DNA of 64,000 nt, taken from contig NW_027017977.1 in NCBI RefSeq assembly GCF_032854445.1, forward strand, positions 114,001-178,000. Reading direction: 5' to 3'. This document shows positions 1 through 12,809 of the stretch, in pieces. The DNA is from Liolophura sinensis (taxonomy: Eukaryota; Mollusca; Polyplacophora; Chitonida; Chitonidae). Under the pieces are notes generated by a model that searched no databases, was not told the DNA's origin, and was given only the letters and a program-made list of their open reading frames with translations. The stretch's first letter is position 1. Every line of letters begins with the position of its first letter. Position numbers and translations under genes: made by a program.

Positions 1-1020
1 CTGGTGTCCACAGTCGTGGACAGGGAAGCGAAAGCTGCCCTATATAAACCTATATCTCGGGTTAAAATCACTTATACTGACGTGAAGTCTAATATTCTTA
101 CATATATTCGTCGCCTTTGCCAGGGTGAATGGGACTTGCAGATCCATAATAAACTGCATGCCATTCATCCTGTCATTGGCTACAATGCCTATACTTGTAA
201 AATGCCTCGTAGAGACGGGGCCTCCGTGGCTTAGTCGGTTAGCGCGCGCGCTAGCGCAGCGCAATGACCCAGAAGCCTCTCACCAATGCGGTCGCTGTGA
301 GTTCAAGACCAGCTCATGCTGCCTTCCTCTTCGGCCGTACGTGGGAAGGTCTGCCAGCAACCTGCGGATGGTCGTGGGTTTCCCCCCCGGGCTCTGCCCG
401 GTTTCCACCCACCATAATGCTGGCCGCGGTCGTATAAGTGAAATATTCTTGAGTACGGCGTAAAACACCAATCAAAAAAAAATATCTCGTAGAGACCAAG
501 TAGTTTTAACGAGATGTCGTGTCGGGCATTCTCATCTGACACACAATTTCATCTTAGATAGGAGCAGTGCTCCCGAGTGTGTTGGATGTCATGCTGAATA
601 CGGCATCAAACATATCTTGGTTAACTGTGTGAACTTTGCCCATGTTCAGCAAAGGTTCTACACGGTCAACTCTCAATATGATTTATTTGACAGCATGGCT
701 GGCGATGTTGTCATAAATTATTTGAAGGCCATTGGCCCATATCATAAAATATAAATTTTAATTGTCATAAATATCTATAGATAAACAGTTATATTCATAT
801 AGATATCTACATGTACTATAATCCTGGTTTTGGAGTTTTAACTCTTATTTTTCTTTTGTACGATTTCAAACATGTCTATATTTTTTGTTTTATTTTTGAT
901 GTTCATATTATCATATCGAAAGCCTTGACCGTCTCGCGTTTTCACCTTGTTCTCGCCACGATATGGCTGAAAAATTGCCGATGTGGCGTTAAGCCATAAT
1001 CATTCATTTATTCATTCATT
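1..1020 (+). mobile_element. I/Nimb-like LINE copy A, 3' end
   Basis: This is the 3' end of a non-LTR retrotransposon, cut by the window start. It begins within the RNase H domain of ORF2 (the segment around VVDREAKAAL), runs through the C-terminal Cys/His cluster and stops at 752-754. A 3' UTR of about 250 bases follows and ends in TCATT-type repeats at about 1000-1020. The same 3' end occurs in copies B and C. A SINE has inserted into it at 217-485. The ORF2 remnant is not translatable across the SINE. The I/Nimb assignment rests on the combination of zinc-knuckle ORF1, APE endonuclease, RT and RNase H seen in copies B and C. Confidence 0.85.
217..485 (+). mobile_element. tRNA-derived SINE (MetaSINE-like) with target duplication
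   Basis: The element starts with a tRNA-like head (GCCTCCGTGGCTTAGTCGG, then a degenerate B box near 300) and ends with a conserved 3' half that includes GTACGGCGTAAAACACCAAT followed by an A-rich tail. Perfect 11-bp direct repeats (ctcgtagagac) flank it at 206-216 and 486-496, so both boundaries are set by the target duplication. It interrupts ORF2 of LINE copy A. The resemblance to MetaSINE-type mollusc SINEs is from general knowledge of that family and was not checked by a search. Confidence 0.88.
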
Positions 1021-2505
1021 CACCTATTGCGTGGTTATCCCGGAGTACTCACGCATAATCCAATGTGATGTGCATAATTCCAGTCCCCAATTTTTGCTAT
1101 CCCCAATGCTAAACTAATTGACAACTGTCAGTACGCACGTAAGTATTGCAATTCATTTTTACTCTATAACCTTGTGGCATCCGTAGCCTATACCGGTCGC
1201 ACGGCATGTTGTTGTTGTAATCAAGCATTTCGAAAGACAAAACAATGGCTACAGCAGTATGGAATGACCGCAAATTGTTGGACTCAATCAGATTGTGTCT
1301 TACAAACATAGCTTGGCAGGGCGCCATTCGACCAATCAAATGCCACAATACAAAGCCCAAATTCACTGCACTGTAGAAAACGGCAAAACAGCAACCTCCA
1401 GCAATATTAGGTGTCTGTGTGCAGTACCGGTTTGGTGCTGAGCATTTGTAGTTTAAGTAATAATATAGTTTTATTAATGCATGTACCTTATAGCATGAGA
1501 AAATCATTTGATCGCATTTGGTTCGCCTTTAAGCATGTGAATTCAAATCTTGAAATTCACACTGGGGCTCGGCGTTCATATATATATATATGTTAGAGCA
1601 CCCGGGATTCTGGCAATGACAAGTAGGTCATAAATAACATAGAGATAAATTGACCAAAATGATGATTTGCCATATGTAGCAATTACTTTAGTTCCCCATT
1701 TTTCCACTAGGGGGCGGTCTCTGGTAACTCCTGCCCCAATTTTATCAATGTGTGCAGCATTACGATACAAACAGTATTGTAATCCCCAGTCATTAGGTGG
1801 CTGAGTTAAATGTCCCCACGCAGCTTTGTACAGGACAGGGCTTGATACATGTATTGGGCCTTCCTGGCTGTAAGCACATGTAACTCCAAGAGTAAAACTT
1901 CATACTTAAATAACTGATACCACTAAAGGTAAGCATATATACTTGTGTCGTGCATCAGATCCCATATTGCTCAGTCGTTAGGTTCGGCCACGGATGGCCC
2001 CAGACCAACGTCAGAACAACCTCCATTGAAATACCTGATACATTCTTTGGTGTGGCGTAAAACACCAATCAAACAAATACAGAAATAAATAAATAAAAAC
2101 CTGAAACAGTTGTCGTTGCAGTATGTCACGGGCTTTGAGACAAAAATTACCTATTAAATACATTTTCATGGCCTTAAGTTTGCAGACACTTATGTTCCTT
2201 GTCTATTCATCTGTCGATTTATGCTAAGCACAACGTCCATCTGTTATTACCAAGGCCGCATGGGTTCAACATTCCTTCGTGATGCTCAAAGCAAACGGCT
2301 GTACTGACAGCCTCAACATGTTTGACAAGCCCAGGTAACTGTATCAGCTGTTTAAATGGAGCATGCTCTGACGTTTGTTTGGGGCCATCCGGGGCTGAAA
2401 AAATTTTGCCAAACGTAATGTCATAGCAATCTCGGATTATCTTACAACATACAACGTTGAGGCAAAGCACATAACATTAGCACATGATATACCTATTTTC
2501 ATGAA
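1021..2505. other. Intergenic, no gene recognised
   Basis: AT-rich sequence between two LINE copies. It contains a short (TA)n run near 1579-1592. It also holds a diverged SINE-like 3' fragment at about 1969-2096, recognised by the shared tail ggcgtaaaacaccaatcaaa followed by an AAAT-rich tail. A 132-codon minus-strand open frame at 1109-1507 shows no recognisable motif and no compositional support, so I do not call it a gene. Confidence 0.5.
1969..2096 (+). mobile_element. SINE 3' fragment (degenerate)
   Basis: The last 60 bases match the conserved 3' end of the other SINEs in this window (tggcgtaaaacaccaatcaaa) and are followed by an A/AAAT-rich tail. The 5' part (ttgctcagtcgttaggttcgg) may be a decayed tRNA-like head. 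No target duplication is obvious. Confidence 0.5.
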
Positions 2506-2521
2506 GCAGTAAGCATAATAA
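2506..2521. repeat. Target site duplication of LINE copy B (3' side)
   Basis: The 16 bases gcagtaagcataataa are repeated exactly at 10070-10085, immediately outside the 5' end of the minus-strand LINE. Confidence 0.92.
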
Positions 2522-3063
2522 TGAATGAATGAATGATTATGGCTTAACGCCACATCGGCAATATTTCAGCCATATCGTGGCGAGAACAAGGTGAAAACGC
2601 GAGACGGTTAAGGTCTTCGATATGATAACATGAACATCAAAAGTAAAAAGTACAGACATGTTTAAAATCGCATAAAAGAAAAATAAGAGTTAAAACTCGA
2701 AAACCAGGGTTATATATATTACATGTATAAATCTATATGTATATAACTGTTTATCTTTAGATATTTATGACAATTAAAATTTATATTTTATGATATAGGC
2801 CAATGACCTTCAAATAATTTATGACAACATCGCCAGCGATGCTGTCAAATAAATCATATATAGATTTGACTGTGTACAATCTTTGCCGAACATGGGCAAA
2901 GTCTACACAGTCAACCAGAATATGTTTGATGCCATATTGAGCATCACATCCAACACACTCGGGAGCACTGCTCCCATCCAAGATGAAATTGTGTGTTAGA
3001 CGAAAATGTCCAATACGGAATCTCGTTAAAACGACTTGGTCTAAACAAGACACATCAATTGTA

Positions 3064-4715
3064 CAGTCTCGGCCACAATGGTTGTTGCATGGGTAATTTG
3101 CTTGAATCTTGACGAATAAACTTAAAATAAAACTTGTTTTGTACGACCCATAACTAGTTATAAAGAATTCTTGTCATCTGTATGGACTTTGACATTCATC
3201 AAATCTACTACCGACATCGTAGAGCAATTCGTAGACAGTTAGTGAATTAATTTAGATGGGACTACTCAGAATAAAGGAAATTCATTTAAAACCATGAGGC
3301 AAATCAAAGCCTAAATCATTTCAAATCCAGCCGGTCTTTTACGGTACAACTGATTGGCTACAATGTCAACGGTTATCTTTGCCAGTTCCAGCATCTCAGT
3401 ATTTGGTGTGACCACCTCTGACGTCCATTATGGCCTGTAGACGACGTGGCATACTCGCAACAAGGTTCTCCAGCCGAACATCAGGGATATTGTCCCACTC
3501 TTCTAAAAGTGCTGTTTCCAACTGCCTTTGGTTTTGAGGCTGCACATCCCTTGACCTTACTGCGCGGTCTAACTCCTCCACATGTGCTCCATCGGGTTCA
3601 GATCCGGGGATTTAAAAGGCTGGGGTCTGACATTGACGTTATGATTTTGCAAGAAATCGCGAACTACGCAGGCCCTATGTGGAGTGGCATTGTCGTCTGG
3701 GAACGCATAATTGTCTTGGAACTCTGCCCGAGCCCACGGTATCATGTTACGCTCAAGGATATCCCTGTAGCGCACCCCATTTACGTTTTCTCTCAACACG
3801 ATAAGAGCTGATTTCCTTCTGGAGTGCATTCCTCCCCACACGTAGACGGGCCCGCCCCCTCGTGCCACTGTTTCCTGCACACAGTCATCATTGAACCTTT
3901 CTCCTACCAGTCGACGAACTCGCACCCTCCCATCACATTTATGGATGAGATAATTTGATTCATCGGCAAACACCACATGTCGCCAGTGACCGACTGTCAA
4001 ATGTCGCCATTGTCTTGCCCATGCTAGACGTAGGAGGCGATGGCGTCGTGTTAGAAGGGGCTTCCTGAGAAGTCGTCTTGCCCTGTAGCCACGTTCAATC
4101 AACCTCCGTCGCGTCGTTCTGCGGAAACTGGCACATTGGTCGCCTGGCCCCATTGATCGCGTAGCCATGTCGCCGGTTTTTTCCGGTTCCGTCTAGTTTT
4201 TTGCAGCAAATGACGGTCGTCACGTGCAGTCGTTCTGCGCTGCGGACCTGTACTTTTGCCAGGTGCCACTTGACCAGTCGTTCGGTACAAGGCTAACACT
4301 CTGGCAATAGTGTTACGCCCTACCCTGGCTCTTCTGGCAATGTCCAATTTAGAATGACCCTCTTCGTCCAAGGTCACTATCTACCATCTTGTTTTTGCAC
4401 TACAGGGACCCGGCATGCTTATAACATACCGAGAATACCGAATGACGTTTTTTGTTGTCTGGCTGTATCAAACAAACCCGTCTGCAATGCCAACTTATCT
4501 GGTCTACGAATGATAGCTCAATGGTATGCCGTTCTTATATAGTCCCGCCAGCAGTAGACGGAACGTGTTTAATTGGGTTTGCCGCTCCTTTCAGATGCAA
4601 CTTATAGTGATTTGGAAAGACGACATCCAAATTAGGTTGTAGTGGATACCATTATTATGCAAATGCCGTTATATTATAGGTCAACGCAATGCACCAACCA
4701 TTATGGCCGAGACTG
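3064..4715 (-). mobile_element. Tc1-like DNA transposon 1 (nested in LINE B)
   Basis: A 1652-bp element with terminal inverted repeats of about 27 bp (cagtctcggccacaatggtt at the left end; 25 of 27 positions match the right end). A TA target duplication lies at 3062-3063 and 4716-4717. LINE ORF2 sequence resumes exactly outside each TA, which fixes the boundaries. It carries one minus-strand transposase gene, now a pseudogene. Confidence 0.93.
3396..4387 (-). pseudogene. Tc1-like DD34E transposase, frameshifted
   Basis: The protein would bind the inverted repeats and catalyse cut-and-paste transposition. An N-terminal helix-turn-helix region (4377-4099, including DIARRARVGRNTIARVLALY) precedes the DDE core. 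The catalytic residues are visible as FADESN, then DNATPH, then SPDLNPMEHMW, with 34 residues between the second Asp and the Glu. That spacing is typical of Tc1 elements. The frame changes near the N-terminus (about 4380), near 4130 and again near 3575, so no full protein is made. The end (DVRGGHTKY, stop at 3396) is conserved. Confidence 0.9.
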
Positions 4716-7700
4716 TATATGAATTATAGCCAATGACCGGATGAATAGCATGCAGTTTATTATGGACCTGCAAGTTCCATTCACCCTGCTAAAGGCAACG
4801 AATATATTTAAGAATATTGGACTTCATGTCAGTATAAGGGATTTTTATCTTAGATATGGGTTTATTTAGGGCAGCTTTCGCCTCCCTGTCTGCGACTGTG
4901 TTTCCATGGATACCAATATGACTTGGTATCCAGCAGAATATAATATCTTTACCTCTTCTAATTAATTTCCTATGTATAGCTAAAATTTGAAGGATCAAGG
5001 GATTTTTAAATTTATTATTCTGTATTGCCAATAAGCAAGACAACGAGTCAGTGCATATCATTGCCCTCTGGGCACACCCAGAAGAAACATATGATAAGGC
5101 CAGGAGTATAGCTCTGGCCTCTGCAGAGAATATTGAAGAAGAGGATGGAAGACGAAAGGAAGAGACCCGCTGCTCCATGACAGCCGCAGTCGCAACCCTG
5201 CCCCCATCCTTCGACCCGTCAGTATATATAAATTTATAATCCATATAATTAGCTTTAATTTCAGCAAAACCTTGCTGAATTATAAGAGGATTTATATTCG
5301 ATTTATTATATTTACGTAGATCAAATATTAGTTTAGGTTGTGGGAGAAGCCATGGAGGAGACTCTGGAACAAACACCGGAGCTATATCTTCCAGCTTGAT
5401 GTTAGCTCCCACAATATGGTCCCGTATACGAAGACCGAACGAAGGGATCTTGTTAGGACATTTAGTATATTTGTCTACATACAATGGATTGAAAACACAG
5501 TCGTAGGCAGGGTTTGTTGGATGTGCTTTAAGCTTTGTAGCATATTGAAGGCTCAGTTTTATACGTCGGTGATATACAGAAGGCTCATTTGCCTCCACGT
5601 ATAAACTTTCTACTGGGGAGGTTCTAAAAGCACCAAGGCTGAGCCTCAAACCTTGGTGATAAACAGGATCCAACATTTTAATGTACGACTTCCTAGCGGA
5701 ACCGTAAATGATGGATCCGTAGTCCAATTTAGACCTCACCAGAGAACGATATAAATTAAGTAAAACTGATCGGTCACCGCCCCAATCGGTGCTAGACACG
5801 AACCTTAATTATATCGAGAGCCTTTGTACATTTAGCTTTAATCATTTTGATATGAGGTATAAAAGATAGCTTACTATCAAATATTATACCTAAAAATTTT
5901 GTTTCTCCAACAATTTTAACCTGTTCACTACAAAAATTAAGCTCAGGGTCAAGATGAAGTTTCCGTTTATTACAAAAATGCATACCGACGGTTTTAGACG
6001 TTGAAAATCTAAAACCGTTTGCAGTTGCCCATTTCTCGATCTTATTGGGACAAAGCTGCAACTGACGTTCGATATTATTCATATTCTTAGCTCGGAAGCA
6101 TATAAGGAAATCATCCACGTATAAAGAACCCTCTGTGCCAGATGTTAATGTTTTTGCTAGGCTATTTATTTTTATGCTGAACAGAGTTGGTGATAGTATG
6201 CTGCCCTGGGGTACACCCATTTCCTGCTCATAAGAGTCAGAAAGAGTGGAATCCACCCGTACCTTAAACTGACGATCAGATAAAAATTGGGAGATAAATA
6301 TAGGAAAGCGACCTTTTAGACCCATATTCGCAAGATCTTTTAAAATACCATATTTCCATGTGGTGTCGTAGGCCTTTTCAAGGTCAAAAAATATGGACAC
6401 CACATGTTCATTATTGATGAAGCCATCGCGAATAAAAGTTTCGAATCGAACAAGGTGATCCATGGTAGATCTACCTTGCCGAAAACCACATTGAATATTA
6501 GATAAAAGCTTGTTGGTTTCAAGAAACCAAACAAGTCTATCATTAATCATCCGTTCCATAGTCTTACAGACACAGCTGGTAAGAGCTATGGGGCAGTAAG
6601 TATTTGGATCAGTATGATCCTTACCCGGTTTGGGATCCGGAATAATACACGCCTCCCTCCATGATGGTGGAAAATTGCCAGTTATCCAAATATCATTAAG
6701 CAAGTCCAGGAGAGTCTCCAGTGGCTCTGGTGGTAAATGGTTCAGAAACTTATAATATACATTATCAGGACCACAAGCAGTATCGTGGGCCTTTTTTAAT
6801 GCAGTTCTAAGTTCCTCGATAATAAAAGGATGATTATAATCTTCTAAATTCTTAGAAGAAAAGGGCAATTTAATTTTCTCCTTCTGGTTTTTAATACGTT
6901 GGAATTCTTTAGAGTAATTCTCAGAGGAAGATTTGTTTGAAATTGTTTCAGCTAGTTTATTTGCTATATCGGGTGGAGAAGTTAAAATATTATCTCCATC
7001 TTTTAAATGCTGAACTTTTGCTTTATTATTTTTGCCCTTTTGCTTTATTATTTTTGCCCTTAAGTTTCTGAACCATGTTCCAGATTTTACGCATGGGTGT
7101 TTTTGACGTAATGCCCGAAACAAAGTTCCGCCAACAAGATCGTCTCTTGGACTTGAGTAATCGACGAGCCTTAGCTCGAAAAATACGAACCTGGTTTAAG
7201 TTATTATCAGTAGGCCATACATTAAAATTTTTGCGGTCTTTAATGGCTTTGTGACAGTCCTTATCATACCAGGGTTTGCTTTTGGATTGTGGATTTGTCG
7301 AGGTTTTAGGGATAGTTCTATCGGCAGCTCGTTTAATTTTAATATAGGATCATTTGTTGCATTGAGAGTCTCTGGAGAGATATCAGCCTCGCAGAACATC
7401 TCAAATGCGATCCAATCTGCTTTATCGAATTTCCATCTAGCTACACGTTGTAAAGAATTAGAAGTGATATGCTCTAGGATAATAGGAAAATGGTCACTAC
7501 CACACAGATCGTCATGCACCCTCCAAGAAAAATCTGGGATAAGTGATGGATCTGTGATAGTGAGATCGATAGCAGAATAAGTGCCATTACCCGGATCTAA
7601 ATAGGTATTAGAACCATCATTGAAATAACACAGTTCTTCCTTACATAAGAAGTCTTCGACTATCTTGCCCTTTTTATTTATGTTATTACTGCCCCATAGA

Positions 7701-8127
7701 GGGTTATGGGAATTAAAATCTCCCATTATAATAAACGGTTTAGGTAATTGTTCTGTAAGATTATGTAACTGAGAAGCTGACAACGAGGTGTTCGGAGGTA
7801 TATACACCGAACATAATGTGACTGTTTTAGACAGTGAAATATGAACAGCCACAGCCTGAAGCTCTGTATGCAGAGCAACAGGGCTGTGGATAATACTGTT
7901 ATTAATGAATATCGAGGAGCCGCCACAAGCTCGCTCTTCTTCATTAGAATAAGTACTATATAATCAATAATTTTTAAGGGCTACTGTGTCTTTGTCAGAT
8001 GTCTTCAGGTGAGTTTCCTGAAGACATAGGGCTACTGAATTTAAAGATTGAAATAGCTGTGTTATTTCAATAAAATTTACCTTAAGACCTCGACAATTCC
8101 ATTGCATAATTTTGTCATATATCGCCA

Positions 8128-9467
8128 TTATGGAGGAAGACGTATTGGAGATTTATGTCTTGACCGAGGACGACCCTTTTTGGGAGATCTACTAGGAGAT
8201 CTCCTAGGTGCAGATGATGTATCCATCAGGTCTGCACTTGAAGTTGAAGGATCGACATCCTCCAACGATCCAAACTTATTATAAGTTTGGATAGGGTCCC
8301 TAGTGGCCTTACACGGGCGGTCTGACTGTCCACTAGGTTTATCCTTTTTATGATTTTTCTCACATTTATTTTTGTCATCCGTTGTTTTCTGTGAAGAATC
8401 AACGGGTTTATTAGATTTAGATTTATTATCACTTGAAGTGTGGTCAGATAAAGAAAGTGCTGGATGCTCAGGTAAAGTATCGGGTAGTTTGGATGGGTTG
8501 ATATCAGTCTGAGATGATCAGCTGGCTGTCTTATTTACGGGTTTCGTGACGAGTTTCTGTGGCTGTTCTTTGTCAATGGGCCAAGTAAAAGTTGTTTGGA
8601 CCCCACAGAAACAGTGGTTTTCCTTACAACGTTGGCAAAAGTAGATGTTGTAAGGCCATGCGTGACAGAGACCATACGCTTCGCTTCCTGATAGGATATA
8701 TTATTTTTACATTTTAAGGTTATAATTTCTTTTTCTTTTTTGAAAAGAGGGCAGTCCTTGGAAGATGCCATGTGGGCTCCGCTACAATTGAAACATTTTA
8801 TTGTTTTTGTGCAGTCAGATCCCTCATGTCTTGCTTCCGCACATCTAAAGCAGACCAGTGTGTTGCGGCATTGACTCCTGCCATGGCCAAACCGCTGGCA
8901 GGAGAAACACCGGGTGGGGTTAGGTATAAACAACTCCACCCTCACACTATATGGCCCGATAAATATAGATGACGGAAGGGAAGGTTTGTTAAAAGTTATC
9001 ATATAAGTGTTCGTTTTTATCAGGTTTCCATCTCTTTTAATTAGGAAGCGTTTTACCTTACTTACTCCTTGATGATTTAGTTCTTCAGTTATTTGTTCTT
9101 CGTTCATTTCGGTAAGGTCCTGGTCTCTGTCACGAATTATTCCATGACAGCAGTTTAATGTATTATGTGGAGAAACAGAAACCGGCTGCTCTCCTATATT
9201 TTGAATTTTTAATAAATTTATATATTGCTGTTTTCTGGAAACTTGCAACAAAATGTTCCCAGATTTCATTTTTTTGACTTGTTTCAGAGTTCCAGCATAA
9301 CTTTCTAACGTTTTTTTAAGTACAAATGGATTTATTTTCATTTTGCCTTCATTTTTATTAGAAATTACTAAGAAGGTAGGAAAATAAATATTTTCTCTTT
9401 CAATATCTAATGGAATTTCCTTTTATCTTTTCTTAGCAACGACTGTTGTAATTTCAGAAGAAGCCAT
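8128..9467 (-). pseudogene. LINE copy B ORF1 (zinc-knuckle RNA-binding protein), disrupted
   Basis: ORF1 is the Gag-like nucleic-acid-binding protein of the LINE. The middle part (9341-8535) contains three consecutive zinc-knuckle-like clusters: CFSCQRFGHGRSQC, then CFRCAEARHEGSDC, then CFNCSGAHMASSKDC. A stop occurs at about codon 15, and the frame is lost near 8535. The C-terminal basic/Ser-rich part lies in another frame around 8430-8150. The stop overlaps the ORF2 start. Confidence 0.88.
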
Positions 9468-10069
9468 GTTATATTTTATTTAATTTCACCCTGCGTGTCC
9501 CCCACCCGCCACGGAGTGCCAACAAGGGCGAATCTACCTCTGCGGATGACCAGCAGAGAATAAAAACAGGGAATCCACGCAAGGTATACTCGAACAGATT
9601 GAGTTATACCAAAAGGTTAAATTCAATCTACTCGATTGACCCATTAGCCACCGCCTTCTGCATTGACCCCAAAGGAAGTGCTTCTGAAGAAGAGCCAACT
9701 TGAAATCTCGGTAAGACAAAGAATAACAAACGGGATCAAGTGTAGGGCTAGACATGACCAGCCGATTGATCGGACCGGGCCCATCCGACCTCCCGTCTCT
9801 CTCCAAGTAAGGGCCAAAGTGACGTGTTGGGCGTGAGGATCTCGCAAGACCAACACACCCTCAGCCACCAGGATCCCGTCCTCGGAGACTACGGGTCGCA
9901 ACCCACGGCAAACAGGTCGCTCCCCGGTTGCCTCTCACACAACCGAGAAGATGTGAGCCTATTATATTCACAGGGCTCACACAGGAGAGCTCTAGGTTAG
10001 TCGACTTTTACGACAAGCTTGCCTAGAGGGCTGAGGTCCTATTCTTATCACCCCGGAAACCCCACGGGG

Positions 10070-10085
10070 GCAGTAAGCATAATAA
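10070..10085. repeat. Target site duplication of LINE copy B (5' side)
   Basis: Exact second copy of gcagtaagcataataa, abutting the LINE 5' end. Confidence 0.92.
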
Positions 10086-10902
10086 AGTAACTGTATATAC
10101 TTATTGTACACTATTTAACGCCTTTTTGTGATGGTCATTGAATAAGAAATTTTTTGCCAATGCGATGAGATAAAAGGTAAAAATCAAATCTACACCACAA
10201 CAATTCAGGCTACATGTATAGCATAGACATTGAATTGCACATCATGACTACAGTACACATATTAAACTATCATACAACTGGTAATAACTACAAAAATTGC
10301 GGACAGAAGACAAAATTAGAGTTCTCATAATCTGTTTTATCCTTGCACATGTATGTATCTAATGCTACCCAATATATTCATGTGAAATGTCATTTCATTA
10401 TTACCAAATCTTCATGACTTCTGTATTATTTATTTATATGGTGTGTTCATTTATCCATCTTTCGTGTAGAGGGTTTGTGTACACCCTATGTGTTTATTTA
10501 TTTTCTTATCATATAAAATCAAAAGACAGGGCTAAACAGCAATTAAGCTTTGCATTTAACACACCTTATAGAGGGCCCCAGTATCTAGTTATCCGTGTCA
10601 TGAGTGGCTGTTAAATGGTCGGCAAAGTGTATCGCTAATTCCTCCCGGTGGGGGGTCCTCTGTCTGTCTTGCTGATAGCTGCCATTTCTGTTAGCCCTAT
10701 TGGAAACTTTTCAGTTCATATTTTACTCAGTTTTAAGCTCCAGGGAGCTATCTAAATGTATTGAAAAATTATCCAAGATTTGGGAGCATAGTGTACTATT
10801 ATTGTACTATCGCACTACATGGTGACAAATGCATTAGGAATCTCGCAGTTAGCTTAGAAACACTGTGAATATTAGCTTATATAAAGGTTTGTACTGTATA
10901 TT
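10086..10902. other. Intergenic, no gene recognised
   Basis: AT-rich spacer between two full-length LINEs in opposite orientations. I see no gene, no tandem repeat and no recognisable mobile-element end. Short plus-strand open frames (for example 10387-10614) show no motifs. Confidence 0.5.
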
Positions 10903-10915
10903 ACTATCGCAACAC
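10903..10915. repeat. Target site duplication of LINE copy C (5' side)
   Basis: actatcgcaacac here matches actattgcaacac at 30141-30153 in 12 of 13 positions. The LINE 5' UTR starts immediately after it, and the LINE TCATT tail ends immediately before the second copy. Confidence 0.85.
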
Positions 10916-11483
10916 CCCCGTGGGGTTTCCGGGGTGATAAGAATAGGACCTCAGCCCTCGACTAATCTAGAGCTCTCCTGTGTGAGCTCGGTGAATATAA
11001 TAGACTCATATCTTCCCGGTTGTGTGAGGGGCAACCGGGGAGCGACCTGTTTGCCGTGGGTTGCAACATGTAATTTCCGAGGACGGGATCCTGGTGGCTG
11101 AAGGCGTGTTGGTTTTGCGAGATCTTCACGTCCAACACGCCACTTTGGCCCTTACTTGGAGAGAGACGGGAGGTCGGATGGGCCCGGTCTGATCAATCGG
11201 CTTGGTCGCGTCAAGCCCTACTCTTGATCGTATTTGTTATTCTTTCACATACTGTGATGTCAAGTTGGGTTTTCTCCAAATACTCTTGTTCGGTGTCAAG
11301 GCGGTGGCTAATGAGTCAGTCGAGTAGATTGAATTAACCTTGTTGGTATAACTCTGTTCGAGTATACCTTGCGTGGATTCTCTGTCTCTATTCTCTGCTG
11401 GTCATCCGCAGAGGTAGATTCGCCCTTGTTGGCACTCCGTGGCGGGTGGGGGACACGTTAGGTGAAATTAATAAAAATATATC

Positions 11484-12809
11484 ATGGCTTCCCCTGAAAT
11501 TATCGCAGTGGCTGCTAAGAAAAGAAAAAATGGTGTTCCCGTAGATATTGAAGGAGGAAATAATAATTTTAATGCCTTCTTAGTACTATCTAATAAAAAT
11601 GAGACTCAAGGAAAAATGAAAATCAATCCATTTGTATTAAAAAAACAATAGAAAGTTATGCTGGAACGTTAAAAGAAGTTAAGAAAATGAAATCTGGACA
11701 CATTCTGTTAGAATAATCCAGAAAACAACAAACAACATCTAAATTTACTAAAAATTCAAAATATAGGAGAGCAGCCTGTTTCTGTTTCTCCTCATAATAC
11801 ATTGAACTGCTGTCATGGTATAATTCGTGACAGAGACCAGGACCTTACCGAAATGAATGAACAAGAACTATAAGGTGAAACGCTTCCGAATTAGAAAAGA
11901 AGGGAATCTGGTAAAAACGAACACTTATATGTTCAATAAACATTCAATAAAACATCCCTTCCGTCATCTATATTTATTGGACCATATAGTGTAAAGGTGG
12001 AGTTATTTATACCTAACCCCACCCGGTGTTTCTCCTGTCAGAGGTTTGGCCATGGCAGGAGTCAATGCCGCAACACACTAGTCTGCTTTAGATGTGCGGG
12101 AGGAGATCATGAGGGCTTCGACTGCACAAAAACAGTAAAATGTGTGAATTGTAGTGGAGCCCACATGGCTTCTTCCAAGGACTGTCCTCTCTTCAAAAAA
12201 GAAAAAGAAATTATAACCTTAAAATGTAAAAATAATATATCCTATCAGGAAGTGAAGCATCTGGTCTCTGCCACGAATGTCCTTACTACCTCTACATATG
12301 CAAATGTTGTTAGGAAAACCACTGTTTCTGTGGGGGTCCAATCGACTTTTACTTGGCCTATTGGCGAAGAACACCCACAGAAACTGGTCATAAAACCCTT
12401 AAATAACACAGCCAGCTCATCATCACAAACTGATATAAACCTTTCTAAACTACCCGATACTTTACCTGACTATCCAGCACTTTCTTTGCCTGAAAGCACA
12501 TCATATGATAATAAATCCAAATCTTGTAAACCCGTTGATTCTTCACAGAAAACAACGGGTGACAAAAATAAATGTGAGAAAAATTATAAAACGGATAAAC
12601 CTAGCGGCCCCCTGGAGCGTCCCTCTAAGGCCACTAGAAACCCTATCCAAACTTTTAATAGGTTTGGATCGTTGGAGGACGTTGATCCTTCGACATCGTG
12701 TGCAGACGTGATGGATAAGTCATCTGCACCTGGGAGGTCTCCTAGTAGATCTCCCAAAAAAGGTCGTCCGCGGTCCAAACATAAATCTCCAATACGCCTA
12801 CCTCTATAA
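11484..12809 (+). pseudogene. LINE copy C ORF1, disrupted N-terminus
   Basis: A zinc-knuckle ORF1 like that of copy B. The start at 11484 (MASPEI) is conserved, but stops and frameshifts break the region up to about 11990. From 11997 to 12809 the frame is open for 270 codons. It contains the three Cys/His knuckles (CFSCQRFGHGRSQC and two more) followed by a Ser/Lys-rich tail with RSPSRSPKKGRPRSK. The stop TAA at 12807-12809 overlaps the ORF2 ATG (TAATG). Confidence 0.87.

Larger units (their letters stand above)
2781..8128 (-). pseudogene. LINE copy B ORF2 (endonuclease-RT-RNase H), disrupted
   Basis: ORF2 encodes the retrotransposition polyprotein. An APE-type endonuclease lies at about 8128-7200, with MGDFNSHNPLWGS and the SDHFPI motif near its end. 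The reverse transcriptase lies at about 7123-5790, with the catalytic motif YVDDF. RNase H lies near 5260-4860, with TDGS, AEARA and the DREAKAAL segment. A C-terminal cluster of the form C-x2-C-x7-H-x4-C follows, before the stop at 2781. The start codon overlaps the ORF1 stop as TAATG. The gene is broken by frameshifts near 7945, 7150 and 5795 and by a Tc1-like insertion at 3062-4717. It cannot be active. Confidence 0.9.
2522..10069 (-). mobile_element. Full-length I/Nimb-like LINE copy B
   Basis: A complete non-LTR retrotransposon on the minus strand. It has a GC-rich 5' UTR of about 600 bases (9468-10069), ORF1, ORF2, a 3' UTR and TCATT repeats at its 3' end (about 2522-2535). A perfect 16-bp target duplication (gcagtaagcataataa) lies at 2506-2521 and 10070-10085. 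Subtracting the nested Tc1-like element leaves about 5.9 kb. Both ORFs carry stops and frameshifts, so the copy is dead. Its 5' UTR closely matches those of copy C (10916 onward) and copy E (52757 onward). Confidence 0.93.

Noticed and set aside
217-310. Functional tRNA gene
   Set aside because: The tRNA-like head is continuous with a SINE body, has a target duplication and lacks proper cloverleaf pairing.
1109-1507. 132-codon minus-strand open frame as a host gene
   Set aside because: No motif, no supporting composition, no splice or regulatory context; compatible with chance.
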